The translations under genes and the position numbers were made by a program. Below are positions 9,127-17,615 of a stretch of DNA of 60,804 nt, piece by piece. Positions within the stretch are counted from its first letter, which is position 1. Every line of letters begins with the position of its first letter. A model generated the notes under the pieces. That model saw only the letters and a program-made list of their open reading frames with translations. It was not told the origin of the DNA and did not search any database. The DNA lies in contig DVNJ01000029.1 of assembly GCA_018714485.1 (NCBI GenBank), positions 1 to 60,804 on the forward strand. Reading direction: 5' to 3'. Source of the stretch: Candidatus Caccalectryoclostridium excrementigallinarum. Its GTDB lineage: Bacteria > Bacillota > Clostridia > Christensenellales > UBA3700.

Positions 9127-9780
9127 TTATTCTTCTTCGGCTTTGTCCGCCTTCTCCTTGGCGGCTCCCGCCGCGCGGCGCTCCAATCTGTCCAAGCGTT
9201 CGCGCAGCCGCCTGATCTCTTCCTGAACGGGGTCGGGGAGTTGCTGACTTTGCTCCTCGACGCGCTTGTCGAGCTGCTTGACGATGCGCCCGGGAACGCC
9301 CACGACCGTGCAGTGCGGCGGGACGTCTTTGAGGACGACGCTCCCCGCGCCGACCTTGCTGTGCGCGCCGACCGTGATCGGTCCGAGGACTTTCGCGCCC
9401 GCCGAGAGCATGACGCCTTCTTCGATCGTAGGGTGCCTCTTACCCGTATCTTTGCCCGTTCCGCCCAGCGTCACGCCCTGATAGATGAGGACGTCTTTGC
9501 CGATATAGGTCGTCTCGCCGATGACCACGCCCACGCCGTGGTCGATGAAGACGCCCCCTTCGATCTCGGCGGCGGGGTGGATGTCCACGCCCGTGAGCTT
9601 GCGCGTGCGGGCGGAGATGAGCTGAGCCAGCCCCTTTAAGCCGTGAGTGTAAAACCAATGCGCGCGGCGGTGCCTGAACAGTGCGCGAAAGCCGCCGTAG
9701 GTGAAGAACACCTCGAGCTTGCTGCGCGCGGCGGGGTCTTTCGCCATTGCCGCATTCAGGTCGTCTTTTATCTTTCCCAT
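9127..9780 (-). CDS. cysE: Serine O-acetyltransferase
   Basis: CysE makes O-acetylserine from serine and acetyl-CoA, the first step of cysteine synthesis. The 217-residue protein has the N-terminal helical part (FFTYGGFRALFRHRRAHW) and the left-handed beta-helix with hexapeptide repeats, including the catalytic-region DIHPAAEIEGGVFIDHG and LGGTGKDTGKRHPTI. The start at 9780 has GAGGTGAAT just before it; an upstream in-frame extension would lie inside the T-box and is rejected. The C-terminal 40 residues are an unusual charged Lys/Arg/Glu helix (LRERLDRLERR), longer than in typical CysE. Confidence 0.95.
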   Translation of the reverse strand: MGKIKDDLNAAMAKDPAARSKLEVFFTYGGFRALFRHRRAHWFYTHGLKGLAQLISARTRKLTGVDIHPAAEIEGGVFIDHGVGVVIGETTYIGKDVLIYQGVTLGGTGKDTGKRHPTIEEGVMLSAGAKVLGPITVGAHSKVGAGSVVLKDVPPHCTVVGVPGRIVKQLDKRVEEQSQQLPDPVQEEIRRLRERLDRLERRAAGAAKEKADKAEEE

Positions 9781-9789
9781 ATTCACCTC

Positions 9790-10040
9790 AAAAAAAAGGA
9801 CGCCGTCTTTTTTCAAAGACGCGTCCGCGCGGTCCCACTTTGATTGAACAAGAAGTTCCTCTCTTGCGGCGGATAACGGCGCCTTCCGTGCGGCATTTCC
9901 TCCGCAGGGCAATGCGTCCGCACTTCGCGCCTCTTACCGCGGGCGGCTCTCAGCCGACGGCTCGCCCTCTCTGTTCGGATAGCTGACGTTACTCTTGACG
10001 CATTATCGCTCTTTGCGGACGCAGTCCGCTTTTATATTTG
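9790..10040 (-). promoter_or_regulatory. T-box riboswitch, cysteine-specific
   Basis: The minus-strand leader has the T-box antiterminator motif AAAGTGGGACCGCG (9828-9841), overlapping a terminator hairpin (9798-9826) followed by T7. Upstream, stem I is closed by AATGCGTC/GACGCATT, contains the AGAGTAA K-turn-like and GGCTGAGAG-like elements, and presents a TGC triplet (9920-9922) in the expected specifier position. TGC is a Cys codon, matching the cysE and cysS genes below it. Binding of uncharged tRNA-Cys would favour readthrough. Confidence 0.9.
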
Positions 10041-10047
10041 TATATGC

Positions 10048-10076
10048 ATTATAGCAACATTTCGTGCGTAAGTCAA
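10048..10076 (-). promoter_or_regulatory. Promoter of the T-box/cysE-cysS operon
   Basis: TTGACT (10071-10076) and TATAAT (10048-10053) on the minus strand are 17 bases apart, directly upstream of stem I of the T-box. Confidence 0.85.
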
Positions 10077-10089
10077 ATTATTTTCCCTC

Positions 10090-10926
10090 TTAGCCGCGGC
10101 TTTTTTGCGCGTTGCGCACGCCGAATCCCAAGCCGAACGCGCCGCCGCTCTTATAATATTCGAGCGCGGAGGCTTGCAGTGAGGTTTGCGGAGTTATGCT
10201 TTCGGGGTCTATTTTGCGCGCGCCGAAGATGTAATAGAGCGCGTCGCCGTCGTATTTTTTCTCGCCGATGACCTCGAAAAGGCGGGAAAAGGCGAGAATG
10301 TTCGACTTTTCTTTCATGAACGCCTTATTGCCCGGATAGAGCAGCCAGGAAAGGCAGCAAAACGCCGAATAACTTTGACGAAAATATTTTTCAAAGAACA
10401 TGGGCGCGCCGTAAAGCGAGGCTTCGCAGGCGGAGAGATCGAGCTTGCCGCCGCGCGGGATATGCACGTTGAGGCAGAGCTTGGGGAGCATGCGCGCAAT
10501 TTTCAGCGCGCAGCCCATGTCGAGAATGACGGGGCGCTTTATCGGTTGGAATTGCAGCCTGCCGAGCTTGAAGAGCTCAAGGCGGACGTGATGCAAGAGC
10601 CAGGGCGTGTTGCTCAGCCCCTCTCCCTCGCCGTCCCTGCGCGCTTGAGCCGTCCAGACGCCGATGTCGCTCATGGTGTCGTAAAATATGCTCTCGGGAA
10701 TGCCTCTCTCCGCGTAGCGCACGCGGGCGATGTCCGCCGCGCAGAGGGTCACGGCGAGTTTTTCTTTGAGGTCGGAGCCCAAAAATCTCCCTTCTTTGAC
10801 GAACTTTTCCGCCTTGGCGCGCATCTCGCCCTCGCGCCCGAAAAACTCGCTCGCGGCGTCAAAGTCCTCTGCGTTTATGCAGCCGCGCTCGCTCAGATCG
10901 CGCGCTATCCTTATCAAAGTGTTCAT
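10090..10926 (-). CDS. Acyltransferase-domain protein (N-acyltransferase N-domain plus GNAT-like C-domain)
   Basis: The 278-residue protein resembles a clostridial family annotated as acyltransferase domain-containing, with an alpha-helical N-terminal domain and a GNAT-like C-terminal domain; the segment LFKLGRLQFQPI near 118-130 and LNVHIPRGGKLD are its hallmarks. The substrate is unknown. It is the last gene of a four-gene operon and overlaps rsmI by four bases. Because its partners act on RNA and nucleic acid, a role in RNA or ribosome modification is possible but only inferred. Confidence 0.6.
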   Translation of the reverse strand: MNTLIRIARDLSERGCINAEDFDAASEFFGREGEMRAKAEKFVKEGRFLGSDLKEKLAVTLCAADIARVRYAERGIPESIFYDTMSDIGVWTAQARRDGEGEGLSNTPWLLHHVRLELFKLGRLQFQPIKRPVILDMGCALKIARMLPKLCLNVHIPRGGKLDLSACEASLYGAPMFFEKYFRQSYSAFCCLSWLLYPGNKAFMKEKSNILAFSRLFEVIGEKKYDGDALYYIFGARKIDPESITPQTSLQASALEYYKSGGAFGLGFGVRNAQKSRG

Positions 10927-11744
10927 TCTTCCCCCTCGTGCTCAAGCGCCATTTTATAGACCGTGTCGCGCGGGAGCTTGCAGCGCGCGGCGACTTGCTT
11001 GATCGCGCTCTTCCTGTCCGTTCCGCCCTCGAGCAGGCTTTTGAGCAGCTCACGCGGATCTTCCGCGCTCTCTTGCTCTTCTCCCGCGCGCACGATAAGG
11101 ACGTATTCTCCCCGCGGCTCTATCCCGTCCGTCTCGCCCAGCTCGCCTTCGATCACTTCTTCAAAAAGTTTCGTCATCTCGCGCACGAGCGTTATCTTTC
11201 TCTTTCCGAGCGCAAGGTAGAGAAAGTCGAGATCTTTTTTCAGATCGTGCGGGGAGACGTAAAAGATGAGCGCGGCGGGCAGGGGAGCGAACTTGCTCAA
11301 AAGAAGGCTGCGCTCTTTCGCCTTTTGCGGCAAAAATCCCAAAAAGCAGAACGCTCCCGTCAGCCCCGCGAGCGCAGCGGCGGTGGTGAGAGCGGTGGGA
11401 CCGGGCGCGCAGGTGACCTTTATCCCCGCGCTGCGGGCAAGGCGCACGACTTCCGCGCCCGGGTCGGAGATGGCGGGCATGCCCGCGTCCGTGACGAGGG
11501 CGACGTTCTTGCCCTGCTCGAGCAGGGACAAAAGATGCTCCGCGCCGCTCTTTTCGTTGTGCTTATGATAGCTCACGAGCGGCTTTTTCACGCCCCTGCC
11601 CAGCAAAAAGGGCAGAGATCTGCGCGTGTCTTCGCAGGCGATGACGTCCGCGTCGAGAAGGGCTTGTAGCCCTCTTTGCGAAAGGTCGCCCGCGTTGCCG
11701 ATGGGCGTTCCCACGAGCGTCAGCATGCCTTTACTTTTTTCCAT
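10923..11744 (-). CDS. rsmI: 16S rRNA (cytidine-1402 2'-O)-methyltransferase
   Basis: RsmI methylates the ribose of C1402 in the decoding centre of 16S rRNA using S-adenosylmethionine. The 273-residue sequence has the family start LVGTPIGNAGDLSQRG, the ACEDTR motif near 37-42, VTDAGMPAISDPG (about 95) and FLGFLPQKAKER. A small C-terminal helical domain is present. Its first codons overlap the end of trmN6 by 14 bases and its end overlaps the acyltransferase gene by four, so the genes are translationally coupled. Confidence 0.95.
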   Translation of the reverse strand: MEKSKGMLTLVGTPIGNAGDLSQRGLQALLDADVIACEDTRRSLPFLLGRGVKKPLVSYHKHNEKSGAEHLLSLLEQGKNVALVTDAGMPAISDPGAEVVRLARSAGIKVTCAPGPTALTTAAALAGLTGAFCFLGFLPQKAKERSLLLSKFAPLPAALIFYVSPHDLKKDLDFLYLALGKRKITLVREMTKLFEEVIEGELGETDGIEPRGEYVLIVRAGEEQESAEDPRELLKSLLEGGTDRKSAIKQVAARCKLPRDTVYKMALEHEGEE

Positions 11745-12459
11745 AGAGCTTCTCCGCCTCGCTTGAAAGCGAGCCGTCGTCCTTATAGACGACGAGGTTT
11801 TTGAAGATGATGCCGCTCCTGCCGCCCTTCTTCGCGCAGACGATAAAGGTGTCGGGACGGCTGCCTTCCTTGGGACAGATCATGGTCAGCTCCTTGGGCT
11901 CCAAGCCGCAGACGGAAAGCGCGGTCAGCGCCTCGGCGAGCCGCTCGGTCTTATAGACCATATAGAGCCTGCCGCCTTCGCGCAAAAGTTTCGCCGTCTC
12001 GGCGGCGAGGTCGGAAAGCGTGCAGGTGCTCTCGTGGCGGGAGAGGGCGGAGCGCATGTCGCCGCGCGTTTCGCCGCTCCCGGCTTTATAATAAGGGGGA
12101 TTGCATGCGGCGACGTCGAACGCGCCCGCGCCCAAGAACGCCGAGCAGCCCTTGATGTCGCCTTCGAAAACGCTTATTTTGTCTTCGAGGGAATTGAGGC
12201 GGGCGTTGCGGCGGCAAAGATCCGCCGCCCACGGCTGAAATTCCACCGCCGTCACCTTGCAGCCGCGCTTTGCCGCGAGCAGAATAGAGAGTATGCCGCT
12301 GCCCGCGCCCAAGTCGATCGCTCTGTCGCGCGCTCCCGCCTTGACCGAGTTGGCGAGCAGGACGGCGTCGGAGGTAAAGCAATAGGCGTCCTTTTTCTGA
12401 ATGAGTTCAAGCCCGCCCCATTGCAGGTCGTCCAACCTCTCGTCCTCGCCGGCGGTCAT
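11731..12459 (-). CDS. tRNA1(Val) adenine-37 N6-methyltransferase family protein
   Basis: This 242-residue class I methyltransferase resembles YfiC/TrmN6 (COG4123). It has the SAM-binding DLGAGSGILSILLA motif (about 47-60) and the catalytic NPPY motif near 117, typical of N6-adenine methyltransferases. The N-terminal DDLQWGGLELIQKK is characteristic. Its start overlaps the stop codon of the exonuclease gene by four bases and its end overlaps rsmI. In Firmicutes this gene is commonly beside rsmI, which supports the call; the exact tRNA target is inferred. Confidence 0.88.
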   Translation of the reverse strand: MTAGEDERLDDLQWGGLELIQKKDAYCFTSDAVLLANSVKAGARDRAIDLGAGSGILSILLAAKRGCKVTAVEFQPWAADLCRRNARLNSLEDKISVFEGDIKGCSAFLGAGAFDVAACNPPYYKAGSGETRGDMRSALSRHESTCTLSDLAAETAKLLREGGRLYMVYKTERLAEALTALSVCGLEPKELTMICPKEGSRPDTFIVCAKKGGRSGIIFKNLVVYKDDGSLSSEAEKLYGKK

Positions 12460-13646
12460 GCCTTTTCTCCGTCCGAGGCGGCGCTTTGAGCGGGCTTTTT
12501 CTTTCTGCGGCGGCGCTTTTTCTTTTTCTTGGGCTGCTGTGCCTCTCCCGCGGGGGCGGGCGCCGAGCTCTTTTGCGCGCTCTTCTTTTTCTTGCCCATG
12601 TGCGCTTCGCCGATGGTCATTTTGAGCGGCTTGCCGTAAGCCACGGCGGGCAGGGTCACCACGTCCGCGAGCGAGAAAGCCGCCGCGGCGGGCATCTCAT
12701 CCTCGCCTATATGTAACATATCCTTGAACTCGTCAAGAGAAATTATCTTCACGCGCTGCTTCATCTTCGCGTCGGCGAGAATGGCTTTTTCGCGCGTGCA
12801 AGGCTCGTCGTCCGCGCTCACGAGAACGTTGCAGCGCATAGCGTTGCGCGTGTATTTTCCGCCCAGCTCAAAGCATTTTTTGGCGAAATAACCGCAAAGG
12901 TCGGCGTTGTCGCGCTCGAACTTGCGCGAAAGGCAAAAGCGCTTTCCCGTCAGCTCGCCGCCCTCGGCGGGCTTGAGCGACTTGACGTATTCTTCGAGCA
13001 TGCGCTGCAAAAAGCGCTTGCTGCGCGTGACGGAAACGCCGTTCATGGTGATCTCGAAGTCGTTGATCTCGCCCGTGCATTCGGGATTGTCCGAAAGCAG
13101 GCGGTAAAGGGAGACGTGCCGCTGCTCGCAGATTATGCGCATGAACTCCATGGTCGCCCAGGCGTCGTCGTCGCTGCGGTGAAGATGCTCGGGATCTATG
13201 CCGAACTCCTCGCAGATGCGCGCCAGCCCCACCTGTCCGCCCGCGCCGTTTTGCACGAGCTTTTTATAGACGAGCTGGCTGTCGCCGAAACGATAATTTA
13301 TGCAGGGGAGCTTATAGCGCTTGCATTGATAGGCAAGGTGCTTGACGTCGTTCAGAATGCTGTGTCCCATGACTATCTGGTCGGGATCTTCGAGCATGTC
13401 GCGTATCTTGTCGTAAAACTTGTCGAACTTGGGCTGCGAGCGGAAATATTCCTCCGAATAGGCGAGCTCGATCTCGGGACGCCCTTCCTTGCGCCTGAGA
13501 TAAAAGCGCGAGGCGGGGTTCATCACTATGTCTTCTTTTTTGAGTAAGTTGAATTGCTCGTCCGTGATCACATAGCCGAAGGAGCATATCTTTCCCTCGC
13601 CGTTGAAACAGTTGGAGCATTCCACGTCGTAAAACAAATATCGCAT
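12456..13646 (-). CDS. DEDDh exonuclease with BRCT-like C-terminal region
   Basis: The N-terminal 190 residues form a DnaQ/RNase T-like 3'-5' exonuclease: FYDVECSN supplies the first Asp-Glu pair, HSILNDVKHL the second acidic residue, and HRSDDDAWAT the His/Asp pair. Residues about 225-310 look like a BRCT domain (TGKRFCLSRKFE, FELGGKYTRNAM, VSADD). A long Lys/Arg-rich tail follows (about 350-396), perhaps for nucleic-acid binding. It heads a four-gene operon. The first residues are already domain core, so the start at 13646 is needed, yet it lies nine bases from the -10 box with no Shine-Dalgarno. Confidence 0.85.
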   Translation of the reverse strand: MRYLFYDVECSNCFNGEGKICSFGYVITDEQFNLLKKEDIVMNPASRFYLRRKEGRPEIELAYSEEYFRSQPKFDKFYDKIRDMLEDPDQIVMGHSILNDVKHLAYQCKRYKLPCINYRFGDSQLVYKKLVQNGAGGQVGLARICEEFGIDPEHLHRSDDDAWATMEFMRIICEQRHVSLYRLLSDNPECTGEINDFEITMNGVSVTRSKRFLQRMLEEYVKSLKPAEGGELTGKRFCLSRKFERDNADLCGYFAKKCFELGGKYTRNAMRCNVLVSADDEPCTREKAILADAKMKQRVKIISLDEFKDMLHIGEDEMPAAAAFSLADVVTLPAVAYGKPLKMTIGEAHMGKKKKSAQKSSAPAPAGEAQQPKKKKKRRRRKKKPAQSAASDGEKA

Positions 13647-13655
13647 ATCGCAAAT

Positions 13656-13684
13656 ATTATAACCGCTTGCGATAGTCTTGTCAA
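13656..13684 (-). promoter_or_regulatory. Promoter giving a probable leaderless mRNA
   Basis: Minus-strand TTGACA (13679-13684) and TATAAT (13656-13661), both consensus, are 17 apart. The ATG at 13646 begins nine bases after the -10 box, so the transcript should start at or within two bases of the start codon. Confidence 0.75.
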
Positions 13685-13694
13685 ATAAATCCGC

Positions 13695-15161
13695 TCAGCG
13701 CAATATCTCGCAGTTGAAACGCTCGAATTCCTCGTCCTCTTCCTCGGGCGGCGGCGCCTCGCTCGTGAGCTTGGGGAAGCGCTTGAAAAAGCTCTTGCTC
13801 AGCCTCACCACTTCACCCGAGAGCAGGATGACCGCGACGAGGTTGGGGATCGCCATGAGCCCGTTGAAGATGTCGGCGATGTCCCAGACCGCCTGAATGG
13901 TCATGTAAGGACCGATAAAGACGGCGAGGATATAGAGAACGCGGTAAGTGAGGATGGCTTTTTTGTTGCGCCCGACCAGATATTCAAGGCATCTTTCGCC
14001 GTAAAAATTCCAGCCCAAGATGGTCGTGAAGGCGAAAAAGATCAGGCAGATAAGCAAAATGACCGGTCCCGCCGTGCCCAAGACGCCGGGGAGCCCGTCT
14101 GAAAAGGCGTTCATTGTCACCGAAACGCCTTCAAGCCCAATGTTCCAGCTGCCCGTGATGACGATGGTCAGCCCCGTCATGGTGCAGACCACGAGCGTGT
14201 CGATGAAAGTCCCCGTCATGGAGACAAGTCCCTGCCTCACCGGTTCGCGCGTGGACGCCACCGCCGCCGCGATGGGCGCCGAGCCCAGTCCCGCTTCGTT
14301 GGAGAAAATGCCGCGCGCGATACCCATCTGCATCGCCACGAGCATGCTGCCCGCCGCGCCGCCCGCCACCGCGCGGGGGTTGAACGCGCCCACGAAGATC
14401 TGCTCGAACGCCGCGGGTATGGCGGTGATGTTGGCAAAGAGGACGATGAGCCCGAAGAGGATATAGATGAGCGCCATGAAGGGCACGACCGCCTCCGAGA
14501 CCTTGGCGATGCGCTTGACGCCGCCGATGAGCACGAGCGCCACGATGAGCGTGAGGATCGCGCCCGAGACCATGGTCGAGACCGTGTATTCCCCGCCGAG
14601 GAAGAACACGGTCTGCGAGGGGATGATCTCGTTGACCGCCGAGGAGATGGAGTTGACCTGAGTGAAAGTGCCGATGCCGAAAAGCCCCACGCACATGCCG
14701 AAGACGGCAAAGAGCACCGCCAGCCACTTGAACTTGGGTCCCAAGCCGCGCTCGATATAGTAAAAAGGTCCGCCGAGCGCATGACCGTCGGCATAGACCT
14801 TGCGGTATTTGACCGCGAGGACGCCTTCGGCGAACTTTGTCGCCATGCCGAAAAACGCCGCCAGCCACATCCAGAACATGGCGCCCGGTCCGCCCGCGAC
14901 GATCGCCGTCGCCACGCCCACGATATTGCCCGTGCCTATCGTCGCCGAGAGGGCGGTGCAGAGCGCGCCGAAGCTGGAAACTTCGCCCTTGCCGCCGCTT
15001 TCCTTGGCGAACATATAGCGGAACGCGCGCGGCAGGCGGATGAGCGGCAAAAAGACCAGCCGCACGGTGAGATATATCCCCACGCCCAAAATGAGTACGA
15101 TGAGGGGGATGCCCCAGACAAATTCGTCTATATCGGCTATTATCTGTCCGAATTTTTCCAT
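13695..15161 (-). CDS. Alanine/glycine:cation symporter (AGCS family)
   Basis: This is a polytopic transporter of 488 residues with about ten or eleven membrane segments. Family hallmarks are GTGNIVGVATAIVAGGPGAMFWMW, the segment around LGGPFYYIERGLG and GIARGIFSNEAGLGSAP. AGCS members import alanine or glycine with sodium or protons. The start at 15161 has a GGAGCGG binding site; an upstream ATG lies in the promoter region. Acidic residues dominate the C-terminal tail. It has its own promoter and ends ten bases before the exonuclease promoter without an evident terminator. Confidence 0.92.
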   Translation of the reverse strand: MEKFGQIIADIDEFVWGIPLIVLILGVGIYLTVRLVFLPLIRLPRAFRYMFAKESGGKGEVSSFGALCTALSATIGTGNIVGVATAIVAGGPGAMFWMWLAAFFGMATKFAEGVLAVKYRKVYADGHALGGPFYYIERGLGPKFKWLAVLFAVFGMCVGLFGIGTFTQVNSISSAVNEIIPSQTVFFLGGEYTVSTMVSGAILTLIVALVLIGGVKRIAKVSEAVVPFMALIYILFGLIVLFANITAIPAAFEQIFVGAFNPRAVAGGAAGSMLVAMQMGIARGIFSNEAGLGSAPIAAAVASTREPVRQGLVSMTGTFIDTLVVCTMTGLTIVITGSWNIGLEGVSVTMNAFSDGLPGVLGTAGPVILLICLIFFAFTTILGWNFYGERCLEYLVGRNKKAILTYRVLYILAVFIGPYMTIQAVWDIADIFNGLMAIPNLVAVILLSGEVVRLSKSFFKRFPKLTSEAPPPEEEDEEFERFNCEILR

Positions 15162-15194
15162 ATGCCGCTCCGCGATCGTTAAAATAATGACAAA

Positions 15195-15223
15195 ATCATA
15201 TAACAAACGGAGAAATAAGTCAA
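15195..15223 (-). promoter_or_regulatory. Promoter of the AGCS symporter
   Basis: TTGACT (15218-15223) and TATGAT (15195-15200) on the minus strand, 17-base spacer, about 35 bases before the start codon. Confidence 0.75.
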
Positions 15224-15299
15224 CGACTTGGGCGCGGTCTGTCGATTTTTGCCGAAAAAATAAGCGTTTTGCGGCTTTGAGAAAATTAAAGCCCGCGTA

Positions 15300-15329
15300 T
15301 TGACAAACGCGGGCGCGGACGGGTATAAT
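15300..15329 (+). promoter_or_regulatory. Promoter of the GH2 gene
   Basis: TTGACA (15300-15305) and TATAAT (15324-15329) with an 18-base spacer; the start codon is 18 bases further on, preceded by ACGGAGG. Confidence 0.85.
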
Positions 15330-15347
15330 TTTTACGGAGGAAAAGTT

Positions 15348-17282
15348 ATGTCACTCATCGAAATTATCAATTCCCATGATTTTTGCAAGCAGGCGTCTAA
15401 TGCGCGTTACAACAAGGCGTCGCGCGAATGGTCGCGGCGCGTCAAGCTGACCACGGGCGACGAAAACGGCGACTTCGCCATCGGCGAAAAGCCGCGCGCG
15501 GAATATCCCCGTCCGCAGATGGAGCGCTCGGGCTATACTATTCTCAACGGTTATTGGGAATACGGGATAATTTCCGCGAGCGAATATGTGCGCCTGAAAG
15601 GAAAGACGGACATAAAGGCTGGGAAGATCCTCGTGCCTTTCAGTCCCGAATGCGACGCGAGCGGCGTGGGCAGGATACTCGACTTCAACGAGGTGCTCAT
15701 CTATCGCACGAGCTTCAAATATTCGGGCAGGGAGAGGATATTGCTGCATTTCGAGGCGGTGGACGAAAAGTGCGAAGTGTTTGTCAACGGCGTGAGCCAA
15801 GGGGTGCACGAAGGGGGCTATCTGCCCTTTTCCTTTGACGTGACCGATGCCTGTAAAGAGGGCGAAAACGCGCTCGAGGTGCACGTTGTCGACTTCACGG
15901 ACAAGTCGCCCGCGCCCAAGGGCAAGCAGACGCTCTCGCGCGGCGGGATATGGTATACGCCGCAGTCGGGGATCTGGGGAACGGTCTGGACGGAAGAAGT
16001 CCCCGATGAATATATCAAAAACGTGCTCTGCCTCGCCGATCCCGACAGGGCGGAGGTCAACGTACGCATAAGCGGGGCGGGCGATCTCGGCGCGGTGAAC
16101 ATCAGGATATACGACGAGGGCAGGCAGATAGCCGAGCTTGACGGCGGCGCGGGCGACAACGTGATAAAGCTGCCCGGCGTCAAGTTCTGGTCGCCCGATT
16201 CCCCCTTTCTTTACAAGGTGAGGATAAAGAGCGGCAAAGACAGCGTGAGCAGTTATTTCGCCATGCGGAAAGTCGAGCTTTGCACGGACGCGCGCGGCTT
16301 CAAGCGAGTCAAGCTCAACGGGGAATATATCTTCCAAAGCGGCGTACTCGATCAGGGCTACTATCCCGAGGGCATGCTCACGCCCCCTTCCGACCGCGCC
16401 ATGATAAACGACATTCAAAAGATGAAGGACTGCGGCTTCAACATGATCCGCAAGCATATCAAGATAGAGCCTGCGCGTTGGTATTACCATTGCGACAGGT
16501 TGGGCATGCTGGTGTGGCAGGACATGGTCTCGGGCGGGGGAAAATATAACTTCGCCGTCATCGGCGCCCTGCCTTTTTTGGGCATCATGCTCGATGACAC
16601 CAAGCGCTATAAGGCGTTCGCGCGCGAGGACGCAAAAGAGCGGGAAAATTACAAGAAGTTCGTGGGCGAAACGGTGGAATATCTGCGCGCTTTCCCCTCG
16701 ATAATCCTCTGGTGCATCTTCAACGAGGGCTGGGGACAGTTCGACAGCGTGGCGATGACCGACTATGTGCGCTCGCTCGATCCCACCCGCCTCATCGACA
16801 GCGTGAGCGGCTGGCACGATCAGGGCAAGCAATATTACGACTTCAAGTCTTATCACATCTATTTCCGCGCTTTCCGCATGCCCAAGGAGGAAAAGCGCTG
16901 CGTGATCCTCTCCGAGTTCGGCGGCTATTCCATGCCCGTCGAGGGACATATGCAGATGCCGCATAAGATCTTCGGTTACAAGATCTTCCGCGACGAAGGC
17001 ACGCTGCGCGAGAATATCGACAAGCTCTATACGCGCGAAGTCATCCCCGCCGTGCAGCAGGGCTTGTGCGCCGCCGTCTACACTCAGCTTTCGGACGTAG
17101 AAGAGGAGATAAACGGCATTCTCACTTACGACCGCAAGGTGAACAAGGCGGGCAGAGAGCTTTTGAACAACATCAACGACAGGCTTTATTTCGAACACGA
17201 GGCTTACACGAAGAATTACGACAGGCGGGTGGAAGAGTACATCGCCGCGGGCGAAGCGGGAGGAGATCCCTTCGAAGAATAA
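15348..17282 (+). CDS. Glycoside hydrolase family 2 protein (beta-glycosidase)
   Basis: The 644-residue protein has the GH2 order: a jelly-roll sugar-binding domain (about 40-200, with VFVNGVSQGVHEGGYLPF), an immunoglobulin-like domain (205-310) and a TIM barrel. The acid/base Glu460 lies in FNEGWGQ and the nucleophile Glu523 in LSEFGGYS. GH2 enzymes include beta-galactosidases, mannosidases and glucuronidases; substrate cannot be told here. No signal peptide is seen, so it probably acts on imported oligosaccharides. The start at 15348 is set by an excellent binding site. Confidence 0.9.
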   Translation: MSLIEIINSHDFCKQASNARYNKASREWSRRVKLTTGDENGDFAIGEKPRAEYPRPQMERSGYTILNGYWEYGIISASEYVRLKGKTDIKAGKILVPFSPECDASGVGRILDFNEVLIYRTSFKYSGRERILLHFEAVDEKCEVFVNGVSQGVHEGGYLPFSFDVTDACKEGENALEVHVVDFTDKSPAPKGKQTLSRGGIWYTPQSGIWGTVWTEEVPDEYIKNVLCLADPDRAEVNVRISGAGDLGAVNIRIYDEGRQIAELDGGAGDNVIKLPGVKFWSPDSPFLYKVRIKSGKDSVSSYFAMRKVELCTDARGFKRVKLNGEYIFQSGVLDQGYYPEGMLTPPSDRAMINDIQKMKDCGFNMIRKHIKIEPARWYYHCDRLGMLVWQDMVSGGGKYNFAVIGALPFLGIMLDDTKRYKAFAREDAKERENYKKFVGETVEYLRAFPSIILWCIFNEGWGQFDSVAMTDYVRSLDPTRLIDSVSGWHDQGKQYYDFKSYHIYFRAFRMPKEEKRCVILSEFGGYSMPVEGHMQMPHKIFGYKIFRDEGTLRENIDKLYTREVIPAVQQGLCAAVYTQLSDVEEEINGILTYDRKVNKAGRELLNNINDRLYFEHEAYTKNYDRRVEEYIAAGEAGGDPFEE

Positions 17283-17288
17283 GAGAAG

Positions 17289-17314
17289 GGGCGCGCAAAG
17301 ACGCGCCCTTTTTG
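17289..17314 (+). terminator. Terminator of the GH2 gene
   Basis: GGGCGCG and CGCGCCC arms with a six-base loop followed by T5, six bases after the stop codon. Confidence 0.9.
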
Positions 17315-17324
17315 CGCCCGCTTT

Positions 17325-17478
17325 TTTATTTTCCGACGGCGACGTCACGGCTGTCTATGCGAGCGCGTCCGTGTCCACGGGAGAGCTTTTCGCCATCTTC
17401 GGCATCCTTGCAGCGGTCGGAGTCGTCCTGACGGCGGCGTTTGCGATCTCGCGCGCGGTCAAAAGGCGTAAGGCGTAA
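17325..17478 (+). pseudogene. C-terminal remnant of a membrane-anchored protein
   Basis: In one frame the sequence encodes about 50 residues: a Ser/Ala-rich linker (ASASVSTGE), a single membrane segment of about 21 residues (LFAIFGILAAVGVVLTAA) and a basic tail SRAVKRRKA before a stop at 17476-17478. This is the classic end of a surface-anchored protein, yet no start codon or binding site exists and a terminator of the previous gene abuts it. A strong terminator follows. I read it as the surviving end of a deleted gene. Parent family unknown. Confidence 0.55.
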
Positions 17479-17500
17479 AGACCGCTTTGAAAAACTCAAC

Positions 17501-17533
17501 TCGGGCGGGAGCGATCCCGCCCGAAATGCTTTT
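17501..17533 (+). terminator. Terminator left behind by the deleted gene
   Basis: Perfect ten-base arms 17501-17510 and 17515-17524 around GCGA, followed by AATGCTTTT, 22 bases after the remnant's stop codon. Confidence 0.75.
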
Positions 17534-17615
17534 ACGGCTTGACATATTTTCGCGCCGCTCGGCGCGGAAAACAAATTCGACGTTTCAAAAAAAATTTTAA
17601 GTCAATAATCCCCGC

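Noticed and set aside
9781-9912. N-terminal extension of cysE
   Set aside because: The extra 44 codons fall within the T-box terminator and antiterminator; the ATG at 9780 has a proper binding site.
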